Assembly (NCBI GenBank): GCA_001916965.1
Contig: MNTL01000003.1
Span: forward strand, 97,341 to 161,340
From: Roseburia sp. CAG:10041_57
GTDB taxonomy: Bacteria; Bacillota; Clostridia; Lachnospirales; Lachnospiraceae
Reading direction: 5' to 3'
Length of the DNA: 64,000 bases
The notes beneath the pieces were generated by a model. The model was given only the letters and a program-made list of their open reading frames with translations. It was not told where the DNA came from and ran no database searches. The position numbers were made by a program, and so were the translations under genes. Positions 7,561 to 16,402 of the stretch are shown here, piece after piece (within the stretch, counting starts at the first letter, position 1; every line of letters starts with the position of its first letter).

Positions 7561-8733
7561 GTGCTGTTATTAGAGAATGCAACAATCCGTACAATGGGGC
7601 CAGAAGGAGTCATAAATGGGAGTATCCTGCTTGGACAGGGTAAGATACTGGAATTAGCGCCCAGGATTAACTTGCCCCAGTCAGCGGATTGTGAAGTGAT
7701 AGATATGAAGCATCAGCTGGTTATGCCCGGTCTGGTAGAGGCACACTGCCACATGGGCATTACAGAGGAGAAGAAGGGAAAGGAGGGGGACGACTGCAAT
7801 GAGGCCGTCCACCCGCTTACTCCTTTTTTACGGGCAATTGATGCAATCAATACGATGGATGCGGCTTTTGATGATGCCGTGAGAGCAGGAATCACTACGG
7901 CAATGATCGGTCCGGGAAGCTCCAATGTGGTAGGCGGACAGTTCGCAGTCGTTAAGACCAAGGGCAGGAGAATAGATGATCTGATCATGAAATCACCATC
8001 TGCAATGAAAGTGGCATTTGGGGAGAATCCCAAGATGAATTATGCGGGACAGGGCATTTCTCCTACAACACGTATGGCAATTGCAGGGATGTTACGGCAG
8101 GAGCTGACCAGGGCTGCACAATATGTTGAGCAAAGGGGAAAAGTACCCTATGATTTCCACTATGAATCCTGGGTTCCTGTCATCAGAAGAGAGATTCCTT
8201 TAAAAGCGCATGTACACAGAGTAGATGATATTTTCACCGCAATCCGCATTGCCAATGAATTCCACCTTCGGATGACACTGGATCATTGCAGTGAGGGACA
8301 TCTGATCGCCGAAGAGATCGCAAGAGAAGGCTTTCCTGCAATCGTAGGGCCGGATCTTGCCAGCAGAAATAAGATTGAAGTGCAGAATATGGCTTTTAAA
8401 ACAGCTGGCGTATTGGCGAGACATGGTGTAAAAGTAGCAGTTACAACAGATCATCCGGTCTCATTGATTCAGTCACTGCCGTTGTGTGCAGGACTATGTG
8501 TCAAGAATGGACTGGATATGGAGCAGGCATACAGAGCAATTACAATTGATGCAGCGGATATCTGTGGAGTATCAGACAGAGTGGGAAGCCTGGAAGTCGG
8601 TAAAGATGCAGATATTGCAGTCTATGATGGGAATCCTATGGAGATATTTACCCATACGCTAATGACGATTATAGATGGCAAGATCGTATATCGAAACGAG
8701 AATGCAGAGGCTTGCGTATTTACTTGTCATTAA
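7561..8733 (+). CDS. Amidohydrolase family protein (imidazolonepropionase-like)
   Basis: 390 residues beginning with GTG two bases after the spoIIQ stop; GGAG inside the end of the previous gene is a plausible ribosome site, so translation is probably coupled. The fold is that of the amidohydrolase superfamily: GLVEAHCHMG gives the HxH pair, LKAHVHRVDD and LDHCSEGH give further metal-binding His, and TTDHPVSL gives the catalytic Asp. Such enzymes hydrolyse C-N bonds in cyclic or linear amides with one or two metal ions. It belongs near COG1228; substrate cannot be told from the sequence. A role in sporulation is not implied by family, although the spacing suggests co-transcription with spoIIQ. 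Confidence 0.85.
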   Translation: MLLLENATIRTMGPEGVINGSILLGQGKILELAPRINLPQSADCEVIDMKHQLVMPGLVEAHCHMGITEEKKGKEGDDCNEAVHPLTPFLRAIDAINTMDAAFDDAVRAGITTAMIGPGSSNVVGGQFAVVKTKGRRIDDLIMKSPSAMKVAFGENPKMNYAGQGISPTTRMAIAGMLRQELTRAAQYVEQRGKVPYDFHYESWVPVIRREIPLKAHVHRVDDIFTAIRIANEFHLRMTLDHCSEGHLIAEEIAREGFPAIVGPDLASRNKIEVQNMAFKTAGVLARHGVKVAVTTDHPVSLIQSLPLCAGLCVKNGLDMEQAYRAITIDAADICGVSDRVGSLEVGKDADIAVYDGNPMEIFTHTLMTIIDGKIVYRNENAEACVFTCH

Positions 8734-8775
8734 AATGCGTGTACAATAGGAGAAAATTGTTATTGAGGTACGTAA

Positions 8776-10113
8776 ATGAGAAGAAACAGATTACTTTGTC
8801 TGTATTTGACTGTCTGTATGTTCTTGTCAGGCTGCGGCAATACGGCAGCAGCCACAGTACAGGGGCAGCCGCAGTCTGATAATATATCGGTACAGACCGT
8901 ATCACAGCCCCTGTATCAGTCAGCGGCCACATATGAGCTTCCTGTAAGCAGAGTAAGAGTGTTGTTGGACAGGGACGGCTATCTGCCCCATAGGGATAAG
9001 AAGGTGCTTTTCCTTGGAGAGCATCTTTCGGACGAGTTTCGTATTGTAGAAGAGCAGTCCGGGGAGGTTGTCTATACCGGTACCATCACGAAGACTGTAT
9101 ATGATGATGCAGGCGCACAGACTGTCAGCAAGGGAGATTTTTCTGATTTTACTGTGGAAGGTACATATTATATAGAAACAGATGGAATCGGGCGATCCTA
9201 TACATTTTCCATAGGAGAGCAGGTATATCGGGACTTGTTTCAGGCGTTGATGGAGCAGGAACAGCATTTTACTTATGAAGAAAGCCCACAGGGCATTATC
9301 AATCTGGGATTTGGCATGCATGCCATGCTGCTGGCATTACAGTGTCACGGCAGTGTATTTGAAGAGAACAAGACACTGGTTCCTCAATTGCTTAACTCAG
9401 CAGACTGGATGTTATCGGTACAGGATGCCGAAACGGGAAGTATTTATGAAGATTATGAAGCAACTGCTGTATTTTGTGGTATTATGGCAATGTATCATAA
9501 TGTATTTGGCAAATATGATGCGAAAGCAGCCAAGGCATATCTGGACGCTTCACGGAAATCCTGGAACTGGATGGAGAAGCAGAAAAGCAACAGTAAACAG
9601 GCAAATGCCAGATTCTATGCAGCAGCACAGCGTTTTCGGACAGAAGGAGACTCGAAGAGTCAGGAAGTAGCAGTATCTTATCTGAAGCAGCATGAAGCAG
9701 ACATTATGAAAGACAGGTTTTCCTTTTATGGGGCGATAGTCTATCTGGGAACAGAACGTAATACGGATAGAGGTATCTGTTCCGGACTGATGCAGAAGCT
9801 GGTAAGTGAGACAGAAGAAATCTGCATTGCGTCCAGAAAGGATAATTTCGGTGTATACACAAGAGATATGTCCGATAATCTGCATAAGATACTGCTGATC
9901 TGTTTCGTTGACTATATTACACCGAGCAATGAATATGCGTCAGTCATGGAGAATACCATACATTATATAGAAGGCAGGAATGAGGAAGGCAGCAGGTATC
10001 TGGGGGAAGATGGTACCTGGATGGAAGCGGAGAAGACACAGAATCGTACACCGGAGTGGAATGGCATTCTGCTTTTTGCTTTAAGTGACTTGTTGGATGA
10101 TACAGGCAATTAA
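8776..10113 (+). CDS. Lipoprotein with CelD-type N domain and degenerate GH9-like domain
   Basis: 445 residues with a lipoprotein signal peptide (lipobox LSGC, Cys about 20). Residues 55-150 match the Ig-like N-terminal domain of GH9 cellulases (VRVLLDRDGYLP, FRIVEEQSGEVVYTGTI, GDFSDFTVEGTYYIET). The rest is alpha-helical with GH9-like segments (LLNSADWMLSVQD, and TPEWNGILLFALSDL, where Glu would be the acid/base). The GH9 block that normally carries the catalytic base pair (GGWYDAGD) is not present and the domain is about 100 residues shorter than usual. It may be an inactive glycan-binding protein. It stands just upstream of ddl-murF. GAGG at 8765-8768 precedes the ATG. Confidence 0.7.
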   Translation: MRRNRLLCLYLTVCMFLSGCGNTAAATVQGQPQSDNISVQTVSQPLYQSAATYELPVSRVRVLLDRDGYLPHRDKKVLFLGEHLSDEFRIVEEQSGEVVYTGTITKTVYDDAGAQTVSKGDFSDFTVEGTYYIETDGIGRSYTFSIGEQVYRDLFQALMEQEQHFTYEESPQGIINLGFGMHAMLLALQCHGSVFEENKTLVPQLLNSADWMLSVQDAETGSIYEDYEATAVFCGIMAMYHNVFGKYDAKAAKAYLDASRKSWNWMEKQKSNSKQANARFYAAAQRFRTEGDSKSQEVAVSYLKQHEADIMKDRFSFYGAIVYLGTERNTDRGICSGLMQKLVSETEEICIASRKDNFGVYTRDMSDNLHKILLICFVDYITPSNEYASVMENTIHYIEGRNEEGSRYLGEDGTWMEAEKTQNRTPEWNGILLFALSDLLDDTGN

Positions 10114-10239
10114 GATACTGTTCAAATAGTGCGGTGAGGTATACCGAAAGTGTTTATTTTTGGCAGAAAGATAGGAAACGTGAGCAAAAAACAGTATACT
10201 ACAATAGTTTAAAGGTTATGGAAAGGCATGGTAATTAGT

Positions 10240-11280
10240 ATGAAAATAACAGTATTAGCAGGTGGAACAAGTACAGAAAGAGACGTATCCCTTGTAACGG
10301 GATCGATGATCTATAAATCTCTGGTAAAGAGTGGACATCAGGTGGTTCTGGTGGATTTGTATCTTGGCTATGATGGCGCAGATTATACAGACGTATTCTC
10401 CATTAAGAAAGACTGGAGTGAAAGCATTCAGGCAATTTCCAGCCAGAATCCTGATATCAGGCAGGTAAGAGCCATGAGAAAGGACGATCCTTATAATGAA
10501 GTAGGACCTCATGTCATTGATATCTGTAAGCAGAGTGATATTGTATTCCTTGCACTGCATGGACAGAATGGAGAAGATGGTAAGGTACAGGCAATGTTTG
10601 ACCTTTTGCACATCAAGTATACAGGAACAGATTATTTCTCAAGCGCCCTTGCTATGGATAAGGTAATCTCCAAGGAATTATTTATAAAATATGATATTCC
10701 TACACCAAAGGGAATTACCCTCACTGTAGGACAGGAGGCACAATGGGATACCTATCCATGTATCGTTAAGGTCAACAGAGGCGGCTCCAGTGTTGGTGTA
10801 TACAAGGCAGAGAATGCACAGGAATTGCAGGATGCATTAAAGCAGGCGTTTTCATTTGAAAAAAGAGTCCTGATTGAAGAATACATAGATGGAAGGGAAT
10901 TTTCCATTGGTGTCATGGATGGCAAAGCACTGCCAATCATCGAAATTGCCCCCAAGGTAGGTTTCTATGATTATAAGAATAAATACCAGGCTGGTTCTAC
11001 TGTAGAGACCTGTCCTGCCGAGCTGCCAGAGGAAGTAACAGAGGGTATGCAGCGTTGTGCAGAGGCAGTATACAGGGCACTTCGCCTGCATACTTATGTA
11101 AGGGCAGATTTCCGTATGGACCGTGAGTATCATTTCTACTGTCTGGAAGCTAATACACTTCCGGGCATGACACCTACATCCCTGTTGCCTCAGGAAGCAG
11201 CAGCGGTAGGAGTAGATTTTGATGCTCTGTGTGAAGAAATTATCAGAATCTCCCTGGAGAAATACAACGAAGCAGAATAA
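10240..11280 (+). CDS. ddl: D-alanine--D-alanine ligase
   Basis: 346 residues. ATP-grasp enzyme joining two D-alanines for the peptidoglycan stem. GGTSTERDVSL carries the conserved Glu, LALHGQNGEDGKVQ the family motif, GGSSVGVYKA the conserved Ser, FYDYKNKYQAGS the Tyr typical of D-Ala-D-Ala (not D-Lac) enzymes, and LEANTLPGMTPTSLLP the Mg-binding Glu/Asn. The start at 10240 (MKITVLAGG) is chosen over the in-frame ATG at 10228 because GGAAAGG at 10220-10226 lies 13 bases from it and only one base from the other, and because family members start here. murF follows after 23 bases, so this is a cell-wall operon. Confidence 0.95.
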   Translation: MKITVLAGGTSTERDVSLVTGSMIYKSLVKSGHQVVLVDLYLGYDGADYTDVFSIKKDWSESIQAISSQNPDIRQVRAMRKDDPYNEVGPHVIDICKQSDIVFLALHGQNGEDGKVQAMFDLLHIKYTGTDYFSSALAMDKVISKELFIKYDIPTPKGITLTVGQEAQWDTYPCIVKVNRGGSSVGVYKAENAQELQDALKQAFSFEKRVLIEEYIDGREFSIGVMDGKALPIIEIAPKVGFYDYKNKYQAGSTVETCPAELPEEVTEGMQRCAEAVYRALRLHTYVRADFRMDREYHFYCLEANTLPGMTPTSLLPQEAAAVGVDFDALCEEIIRISLEKYNEAE

Positions 11281-11303
11281 AAGAGAAAGGTGTGACAAAA
11301 AAC

Positions 11304-12680
11304 ATGAAAAATATGACGTTGGCGAACATCGCAAAAGCAGTCAATGGTTCTTTACATAATGCAGAGCAACATGTAGGAGAGGAAGCAGCAGGCGTTGTGC
11401 TGGATTCCCGCAAGGTGGAAGCCGGTTATGTATTTATTGCTACAAAAGGCGAGCGTGTGGATGGTCACACCTTTATTGACGCTGTCTTTGAAAAAGGCGC
11501 ACTTGGTGTAATCTGCGAGAAAGCACCCGAAAACCCAAAAGGAGCATATATCGTTGTAGAAGACAGCTTTCAGGCACTCAAGGATGTGGCTGCCTTTTAC
11601 AGAAAACAGCTCAATATCAAGGTAGTGGGAATTACCGGAAGTGTGGGTAAGACCAGCACAAAGGAATTCATTGCAGCAACACTGGCAACACATTATCAGG
11701 TATTAAAGACTGAAGGAAACTTTAATAATGAAATAGGTTTACCCCTTACGGTATTGCGTATCAGAGATAATATCCAAGTGGCTGTACTGGAAATGGGCAT
11801 CAGTGATTTTGGTGAGATGCATCGTCTCAGCAGTATTGCACAGCCGAATGTATGCGTGATTACCAATATAGGACAGTGCCATCTGGAGAATCTGGGAACC
11901 AGGGATGGTATTCTTAAAGCCAAGACAGAGATCTTCGACTTCATGCAGCCGGATGGTAAGGTATGCTTAAACGGTGATGATGATAAGCTGATGACAGTAA
12001 CCGAGGTGCACGGTAAACGTCCGCTTTTCTTTGGAAAAGACAGTAAGAATGAAATATATGCAACAGATTATGTGAACCAGGGACTTGCAGGAAGTACTGC
12101 CAATATCCATAGAGAAGGAAGAACCTTTGGTGTTAAGATTCCACTCCCCGGAGAGCATATGGTCTACAATGCCCTGGCTGCTACGGCGGTAGCGACTGTG
12201 ATGGGATTGTCTGATGAAGAGATTGCGGGAGGAATAAGCTCCGTAGAGCCTGTTGGTGGAAGAAGCCACGTCATTCATGAGGATAAGGTAACAATCATTG
12301 ATGACTGCTACAATGCCAACCCGGTATCCATGAAAGCGGCAATCGATCTGTTAAGCATGGCAAATACCCGCAAGGTCGCAATCCTTGGAGATATGTTTGA
12401 GCTGGGGAACAATGAGAAGGCTCTGCATGAAGAGGTTGGAACCTATGCGGCATACCATAAAATTGACTGTGTGATCTGCGTGGGTAATCTGTGCAGACAT
12501 ATGTATGATGGCGTGAAAGCTGTAGAATCCGACAGCAGGGCTTACTATTTTGAAGACAGGGACATCATGCTGGAGCATTTAGGTGAGATTCTCCATACAG
12601 GTGATACTGTGTTGGTAAAGGCTTCCCATGGTATGCATTTTGAAGAAGTGGTGAAGCAGATACCACAGATACTGGCGTGA
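11304..12680 (+). CDS. murF: UDP-N-acetylmuramoyl-tripeptide--D-alanyl-D-alanine ligase
   Basis: 458 residues. MurF adds the D-Ala-D-Ala made by Ddl to UDP-MurNAc-tripeptide in the cytoplasm. Seen: N-terminal uridine-binding domain (VVLDSRKVEAGYVFIATKG), P-loop VVGITGSVGKTSTKEFIA, Mur-ligase centre EGNFNNEIGLPLTVL and EMGISDFGEM, and the C-terminal domain with DDCYNANPVSMKAA. The start at 11304 has AGAAAGG at 11284-11290, 13 bases upstream; an in-frame GTG at 11292 would put that site one base away. Downstream of ddl in the same orientation, 23 bases apart. Confidence 0.95.
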   Translation: MKNMTLANIAKAVNGSLHNAEQHVGEEAAGVVLDSRKVEAGYVFIATKGERVDGHTFIDAVFEKGALGVICEKAPENPKGAYIVVEDSFQALKDVAAFYRKQLNIKVVGITGSVGKTSTKEFIAATLATHYQVLKTEGNFNNEIGLPLTVLRIRDNIQVAVLEMGISDFGEMHRLSSIAQPNVCVITNIGQCHLENLGTRDGILKAKTEIFDFMQPDGKVCLNGDDDKLMTVTEVHGKRPLFFGKDSKNEIYATDYVNQGLAGSTANIHREGRTFGVKIPLPGEHMVYNALAATAVATVMGLSDEEIAGGISSVEPVGGRSHVIHEDKVTIIDDCYNANPVSMKAAIDLLSMANTRKVAILGDMFELGNNEKALHEEVGTYAAYHKIDCVICVGNLCRHMYDGVKAVESDSRAYYFEDRDIMLEHLGEILHTGDTVLVKASHGMHFEEVVKQIPQILA

Positions 12681-12686
12681 TGGGGT

Positions 12687-12740
12687 TTAAGGTTTTGTTA
12701 AGGTTTCACTTCTCTTTCTTTAAGGAAGTCATGTTATGAT
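12687..12740 (+). promoter_or_regulatory. Promoter with three phased TTAAGG repeats (OmpR/PhoB-type site)
   Basis: TTAAGGTTT occurs at 12687-12695 and 12698-12706, and TTAAGGAAG at 12720-12728, giving start offsets of 11 and 22 bases. Same-face tandem repeats of this kind are typical for OmpR/PhoB-family response regulators. TATGAT at 12735-12740 is a fitting -10 with the last repeat in the -35 region. The DUF975 gene and a response-regulator gene lie directly downstream. Confidence 0.6.
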
Positions 12741-12796
12741 AATATCATCAAAGAACAAAAAGCACATGATGGATGTATATAAAGGAGAGATGTAAC

Positions 12797-13624
12797 ATGA
12801 TGTGGACAAGAAAAGAACTAAAGGAAAGAGCGAAGGAAGCGCTCAAACGTAACTACTGGAAGATTGTACTGGTATCACTGATTGGAATGCTGATTGGTGG
12901 GGGACTGGGCAGTTCGGGAATCTCCGGCGGTGGAAGTGATATCCGTGACATGGCATCAGATAATGTAAAGGAGCATTTCACAGAGCATGAAAATGATGAT
13001 GTAGACTGGGAAGGTGCAGAAGCGGTACTGGATGATATCCAGATGGATATAAGGCCTCAGGACATTGTTGCGGTTGCTTTCACTGTAATTGTGGTTCTGA
13101 TAGTTGCAGCCATAGTGCTTGCAATAGGGATTGCACTGGATGTTTTACTGCTGAATCCTGTTCAGGTAGGTATCAACCGTTTTATGGTAAAGAGCCTGGA
13201 CGATACAGCCAGAATTGCGGAAGTGGGATATACCTTTGACCATAATTACAAGAATGGCGTAAAAGTGATGTTCTTCAAGGATCTGTATGTGGTACTGTGG
13301 TCATTGTTATTTATTGTCCCGGGTATCTACAAAGCCTATCAGTACCGTATGGTACCTTACATTTTGGGGGAGAATCCGGATATGACATATCAGGAAGTCC
13401 TGCAGAGAAGTAAAGATATGATGGATGGTCAGAAGTGGGATGCTTTCGTACTGGATCTGTCTTTCATTCTGTGGCATATGCTTGGGGGCATTACCTGTGG
13501 ACTGGCAGAGATTTTCTACGTAGCACCATATGTGAATCTGACAGATGCAGCATTGTATAGCAGATTGAGCCGGAAAGACTTGGCAGATGCACAGCCGGTT
13601 CCAACGACAATGATGCAGTTATAA
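12797..13624 (+). CDS. DUF975 family integral membrane protein
   Basis: 275 residues from the ATG at 12797, with AAAGGAG at 12781-12787 nine bases before it; an upstream in-frame ATG at 12773 has no ribosome site. The opening MMWTRKELKERAKEALKRNYWKI is the signature of the DUF975 family, followed by a TM helix, an acidic soluble stretch (about 45-85), and three to four more TM segments. Function is unknown; relatives occur in Firmicutes beside envelope-stress genes. It is preceded by phased repeats and followed after 69 bases by a two-component system, so it is probably a member of that regulon. Confidence 0.8.
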   Translation: MMWTRKELKERAKEALKRNYWKIVLVSLIGMLIGGGLGSSGISGGGSDIRDMASDNVKEHFTEHENDDVDWEGAEAVLDDIQMDIRPQDIVAVAFTVIVVLIVAAIVLAIGIALDVLLLNPVQVGINRFMVKSLDDTARIAEVGYTFDHNYKNGVKVMFFKDLYVVLWSLLFIVPGIYKAYQYRMVPYILGENPDMTYQEVLQRSKDMMDGQKWDAFVLDLSFILWHMLGGITCGLAEIFYVAPYVNLTDAALYSRLSRKDLADAQPVPTTMMQL

Positions 13625-13693
13625 GATAAATTACAGACTGCTTCAATTTTGACTCGTGTTGCACAGTAAATGTGCAAAGAAATGGGGATTTGT

Positions 13694-14386
13694 ATGGCAT
13701 ATACAATTTTGATTGCAGATGATGAAGCAGAGATACGTGACATTCTGCACCTGTATCTGGAGCAGGCTGGATTTCATGTAGTAGAAGCGGCAGATGGTTT
13801 TGAGACCCTGTCGCTTCTTGAGAAAGAAGCACCGGATCTTCTGCTTCTGGATATCATGATGCCGAAGCTGGATGGTTACCGGGTATTGAAGACATTACGT
13901 GAGAACAGCAATATTCCTGTCATTATCCTGTCGGCAAAAGGCGATGATTCTGATAAAATACTGGGGCTTGATATGGGGGCGGATGATTATATTACGAAGC
14001 CTTTTCAGCCTCTTGAGGCAGTGGCAAGAGTCAAATCCAATCTTAGGCGGTTCTATTCTCTGGGAGCAGGGGAGAATCAGCCAAAAGAAATATTACAGGT
14101 GAGAGATCTGACGTTGCATGTAGATTCCTGTATTCTGAAAAAGGGTGAAGAAACGATAGATCTGACTTCTGTGGAATTTCGTATTATGAGATTATTTATG
14201 GAAAATCCGAATAAAGTATTCACCAAGCAGCAGCTTTATGAACAGGGTTGGGAAGATGCTTTCTACACAGACGATAATAATGTAATGGTGTGTATCAGTA
14301 AGCTGAGAGGTAAGCTTTCAGAAGATCCAAATGCGTATATTCGTACCATTCGTGGATTAGGATACCGGTTGGAGAACACAGTATGA
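13694..14386 (+). CDS. OmpR/PhoB-family response regulator (VanR-like)
   Basis: 230 residues. The receiver domain has the acidic pair in IADDEAEIRD, the phospho-acceptor Asp in LLLLDIMMPKLDG, the conserved Thr/Ser region VIILSAKG and Lys in TKPFQP. The C-terminal winged helix (about 135-230) carries SVEFRIMRLFMENP and YIRTIRGLGYRLE. It acts as a DNA-binding transcription factor controlled by the following kinase. The start at 13694 (MAYTILIADD) is preferred over 13670 because family receivers begin here and GGGG at 13684-13687 gives a six-base spacing. Overlaps the kinase gene by four bases. Likely binds the phased repeats at 12687. Confidence 0.93.
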   Translation: MAYTILIADDEAEIRDILHLYLEQAGFHVVEAADGFETLSLLEKEAPDLLLLDIMMPKLDGYRVLKTLRENSNIPVIILSAKGDDSDKILGLDMGADDYITKPFQPLEAVARVKSNLRRFYSLGAGENQPKEILQVRDLTLHVDSCILKKGEETIDLTSVEFRIMRLFMENPNKVFTKQQLYEQGWEDAFYTDDNNVMVCISKLRGKLSEDPNAYIRTIRGLGYRLENTV

Positions 14387-15540
14387 ACAAATCACTGAAA
14401 TGGTTTCTGGTTGAACGTTTTCTGATTGCCCTGATTTTTATAGCCTTATCGCAGGAGCTGATTGGCATAGTGTACCGTAAGTTTCTGCCGGGGCTTTTCG
14501 TAGTTTTACATATTAATGAAGTAGGGATTGAGAGTGAGGGCAGTATTTTATTATTAATGCTACAGATCGTTCTCTATGTATGCGCCGGTTTGCTGCCTGA
14601 TGAGATAGCCAGACTTATACAGTACAAATTACAGCAGATTATGGCAGGAGCCTGGCAGCTGAGAATTGACACATCAGCCATACCAATGGCAGACAGCGAT
14701 AAGTGGGCAGGATTCTATCAGTTTGGCGTAATATTAATCTTTCTGGTGCTTTTTGCAATTACCTTACTGCCCTATGTTCTGGCAATTATGTGGTATTATA
14801 TTCAGATATCTCACAAGTTAGAGGAACTTTTACAGCAGGAGAAGGAGCAGAAAAAGGTATATGATAAGGCAAGAAATCTGATGCTGTCAGACATTACTCA
14901 TGATATTAAGACGCCGATTACTACTATATGTGGTTATGCGAAGACGCTGACGGATGGTGTGATTCCTCTAAGTGAGGAGAAAAGACAGGAATATCTACAG
15001 GCGATTTATGCCAAGTCCATGCGTATGAGCGAACTGGTCACGATGCTTTTTGAATATATTAAAATGGACAGTGAAGGTTTTACACTGCATAAAGAAAAGA
15101 CAGATGTATGTGAATTGCTTCGGGAAGTCATTGCCATGATGTATACGGATTTTGAAGAGAAGGGCATGGAACTGGAGATAGAGATTCCAGATAAGCTTGA
15201 TTCCATAGAGCTGGATAAAAGCCAGATGACGAGAGTGATTACCAATATTCTCAATAATGCCCTGAAATATAATGATGCCGGTACGAAGGTAAGTGTTACA
15301 CTGGATGAAGAATACAGAATCTGTATAGCGGATACGGGAAGAAACATCGAACCTGAGTTAGCGGAACATATTTTTGAACCTTTCTCCAGAGGGGATAAGG
15401 CGAGAAGCACTAGAGGCGGCAGTGGACTCGGTTTGAGTATTGCCCGTAAAATCGTTGAAATGCATGGTGGAAAGATCTGGCTTCGGACATCCCCAAAGAA
15501 TGGATATACCAAAGCATTTATCATTGAATTACAGCCATAA
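14383..15540 (+). CDS. Membrane sensor histidine kinase (VanS-like)
   Basis: 385 residues, ATGA overlap with the response regulator. Hydrophobic segments at about 8-40, 50-70 and 108-140; then a coiled linker, the H box DITHDIKTPITTI with phospho-accepting His, the N box NILNNALKYND, G boxes IADTGRNIEPE and SGLGLSIARKIVEMHGG. No separate sensory domain is visible between the membrane segments, like intramembrane-sensing kinases that watch envelope stress. It should phosphorylate the regulator encoded just upstream. Signal unknown. Confidence 0.93.
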   Translation: MNKSLKWFLVERFLIALIFIALSQELIGIVYRKFLPGLFVVLHINEVGIESEGSILLLMLQIVLYVCAGLLPDEIARLIQYKLQQIMAGAWQLRIDTSAIPMADSDKWAGFYQFGVILIFLVLFAITLLPYVLAIMWYYIQISHKLEELLQQEKEQKKVYDKARNLMLSDITHDIKTPITTICGYAKTLTDGVIPLSEEKRQEYLQAIYAKSMRMSELVTMLFEYIKMDSEGFTLHKEKTDVCELLREVIAMMYTDFEEKGMELEIEIPDKLDSIELDKSQMTRVITNILNNALKYNDAGTKVSVTLDEEYRICIADTGRNIEPELAEHIFEPFSRGDKARSTRGGSGLGLSIARKIVEMHGGKIWLRTSPKNGYTKAFIIELQP

Positions 15541-15548
15541 AACCATAA

Positions 15549-15588
15549 AATAAGAAAGAAAGGACAATCGCCCTTTCTTTTATTTTGC
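15549..15588. terminator. Terminator between histidine kinase and plsC (convergent)
   Basis: AAATAAGAAAGAAAGG, a short loop, then CCTTTCTTTTATTT forms an imperfect A/U-flanked stem just after the kinase stop; it overlaps the last codons of plsC and can serve both directions. Confidence 0.65.
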
Positions 15589-16332
15589 CATAAGTTCAGC
15601 ATATTTTTCTTTATTCTTAAAATAAGTATCACTGATAATCTGCTGTACATAGGGAGCAAGCTGTTTCTTATTCTCAGGAGCAAGCTCATTTATATAAATA
15701 GGTCTGCCATATTCTACAACGACATGTGCCTTGCGGATCTTGGGAAAATGATCCTCTAAGACGGCAGCACTGTTATTGATCGTAATCGGTACGATAGGAC
15801 AGTTTGCTTTCTGGGCAATCTTAAAGCTTCCTTCATGGAAAGGAAGAAAGGTATCAGCCACCTTATTTCTGGTTCCTTCCGGGAAGATACAGATGGAAAT
15901 GCCACATTTCATCAATTCAATTGCTTCCAGAATTGTCTTTAAGCCGGCTTTAATGTCTTTTCTGTCAAGGAAAAGGCAGTGCAGGTTGCGCATCCAGTTG
16001 CGAAGCAGTGGAACCTTCTCGATTTCTTTCTTGGCAATGTAACCGGTTACACGGGCTACCTTCGTGTAAGTGATTACAACATCAAAGAAACTGCGATGAT
16101 TGCCGACATAGAGGACTGGGGTGTCTGTAGGTACATTTTCCAGACCTATGAAAGTAACTTTAGTACCTGCAAGGAAAAGGACAACGCGGAAAGCCCAGTT
16201 GACAATTGCCAGAGAGGAACGGTCTTTCACACCCGGATTGAATTTACCAATAATCCATTCTATGAACATAATGGGGATACTGAGTATCAGAAATAGAACT
16301 ACAAAAAGTACTACAATAATTAATCGGATCAT
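15580..16332 (-). CDS. plsC: 1-acyl-sn-glycerol-3-phosphate acyltransferase
   Basis: 250 residues: N-terminal membrane segment (VVLFVVLFLILSIPIMF), then the PlsC domain with NHRSFFDVV (the HX4D catalytic motif) and FPEGTRNK (glycerol-phosphate binding). It adds the second acyl chain to lysophosphatidic acid at the membrane to give phosphatidic acid. AGAAAGG lies eight bases before the ATG on the minus strand. The gene follows the NSS transporter gene after 70 bases on the same strand, so read-through is possible though the functions are unrelated. Confidence 0.92.
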   Translation of the reverse strand: MIRLIIVVLFVVLFLILSIPIMFIEWIIGKFNPGVKDRSSLAIVNWAFRVVLFLAGTKVTFIGLENVPTDTPVLYVGNHRSFFDVVITYTKVARVTGYIAKKEIEKVPLLRNWMRNLHCLFLDRKDIKAGLKTILEAIELMKCGISICIFPEGTRNKVADTFLPFHEGSFKIAQKANCPIVPITINNSAAVLEDHFPKIRKAHVVVEYGRPIYINELAPENKKQLAPYVQQIISDTYFKNKEKYAELMAK

Positions 16333-16402
16333 ACTCTATACCTTTCTGCTTTCGTGTTTTTCTTTATTATAGTAGAGAAACCTTATAAAAGCAAGGGTTG
16401 TA

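Noticed and set aside
10240..15540. Possible vancomycin-resistance cluster (ligase plus VanR/VanS-like pair)
   Set aside because: The ligase keeps the Tyr of D-Ala-D-Ala enzymes, is paired with murF, and no VanX/VanH/VanT-like gene is present. This is a housekeeping wall operon next to a stress-type two-component system.
15006..15689. 227-codon minus-strand ORF over the histidine kinase gene
   Set aside because: Antisense to kinase motifs, overlaps the terminator and the plsC end; Ser/Leu-rich shadow.
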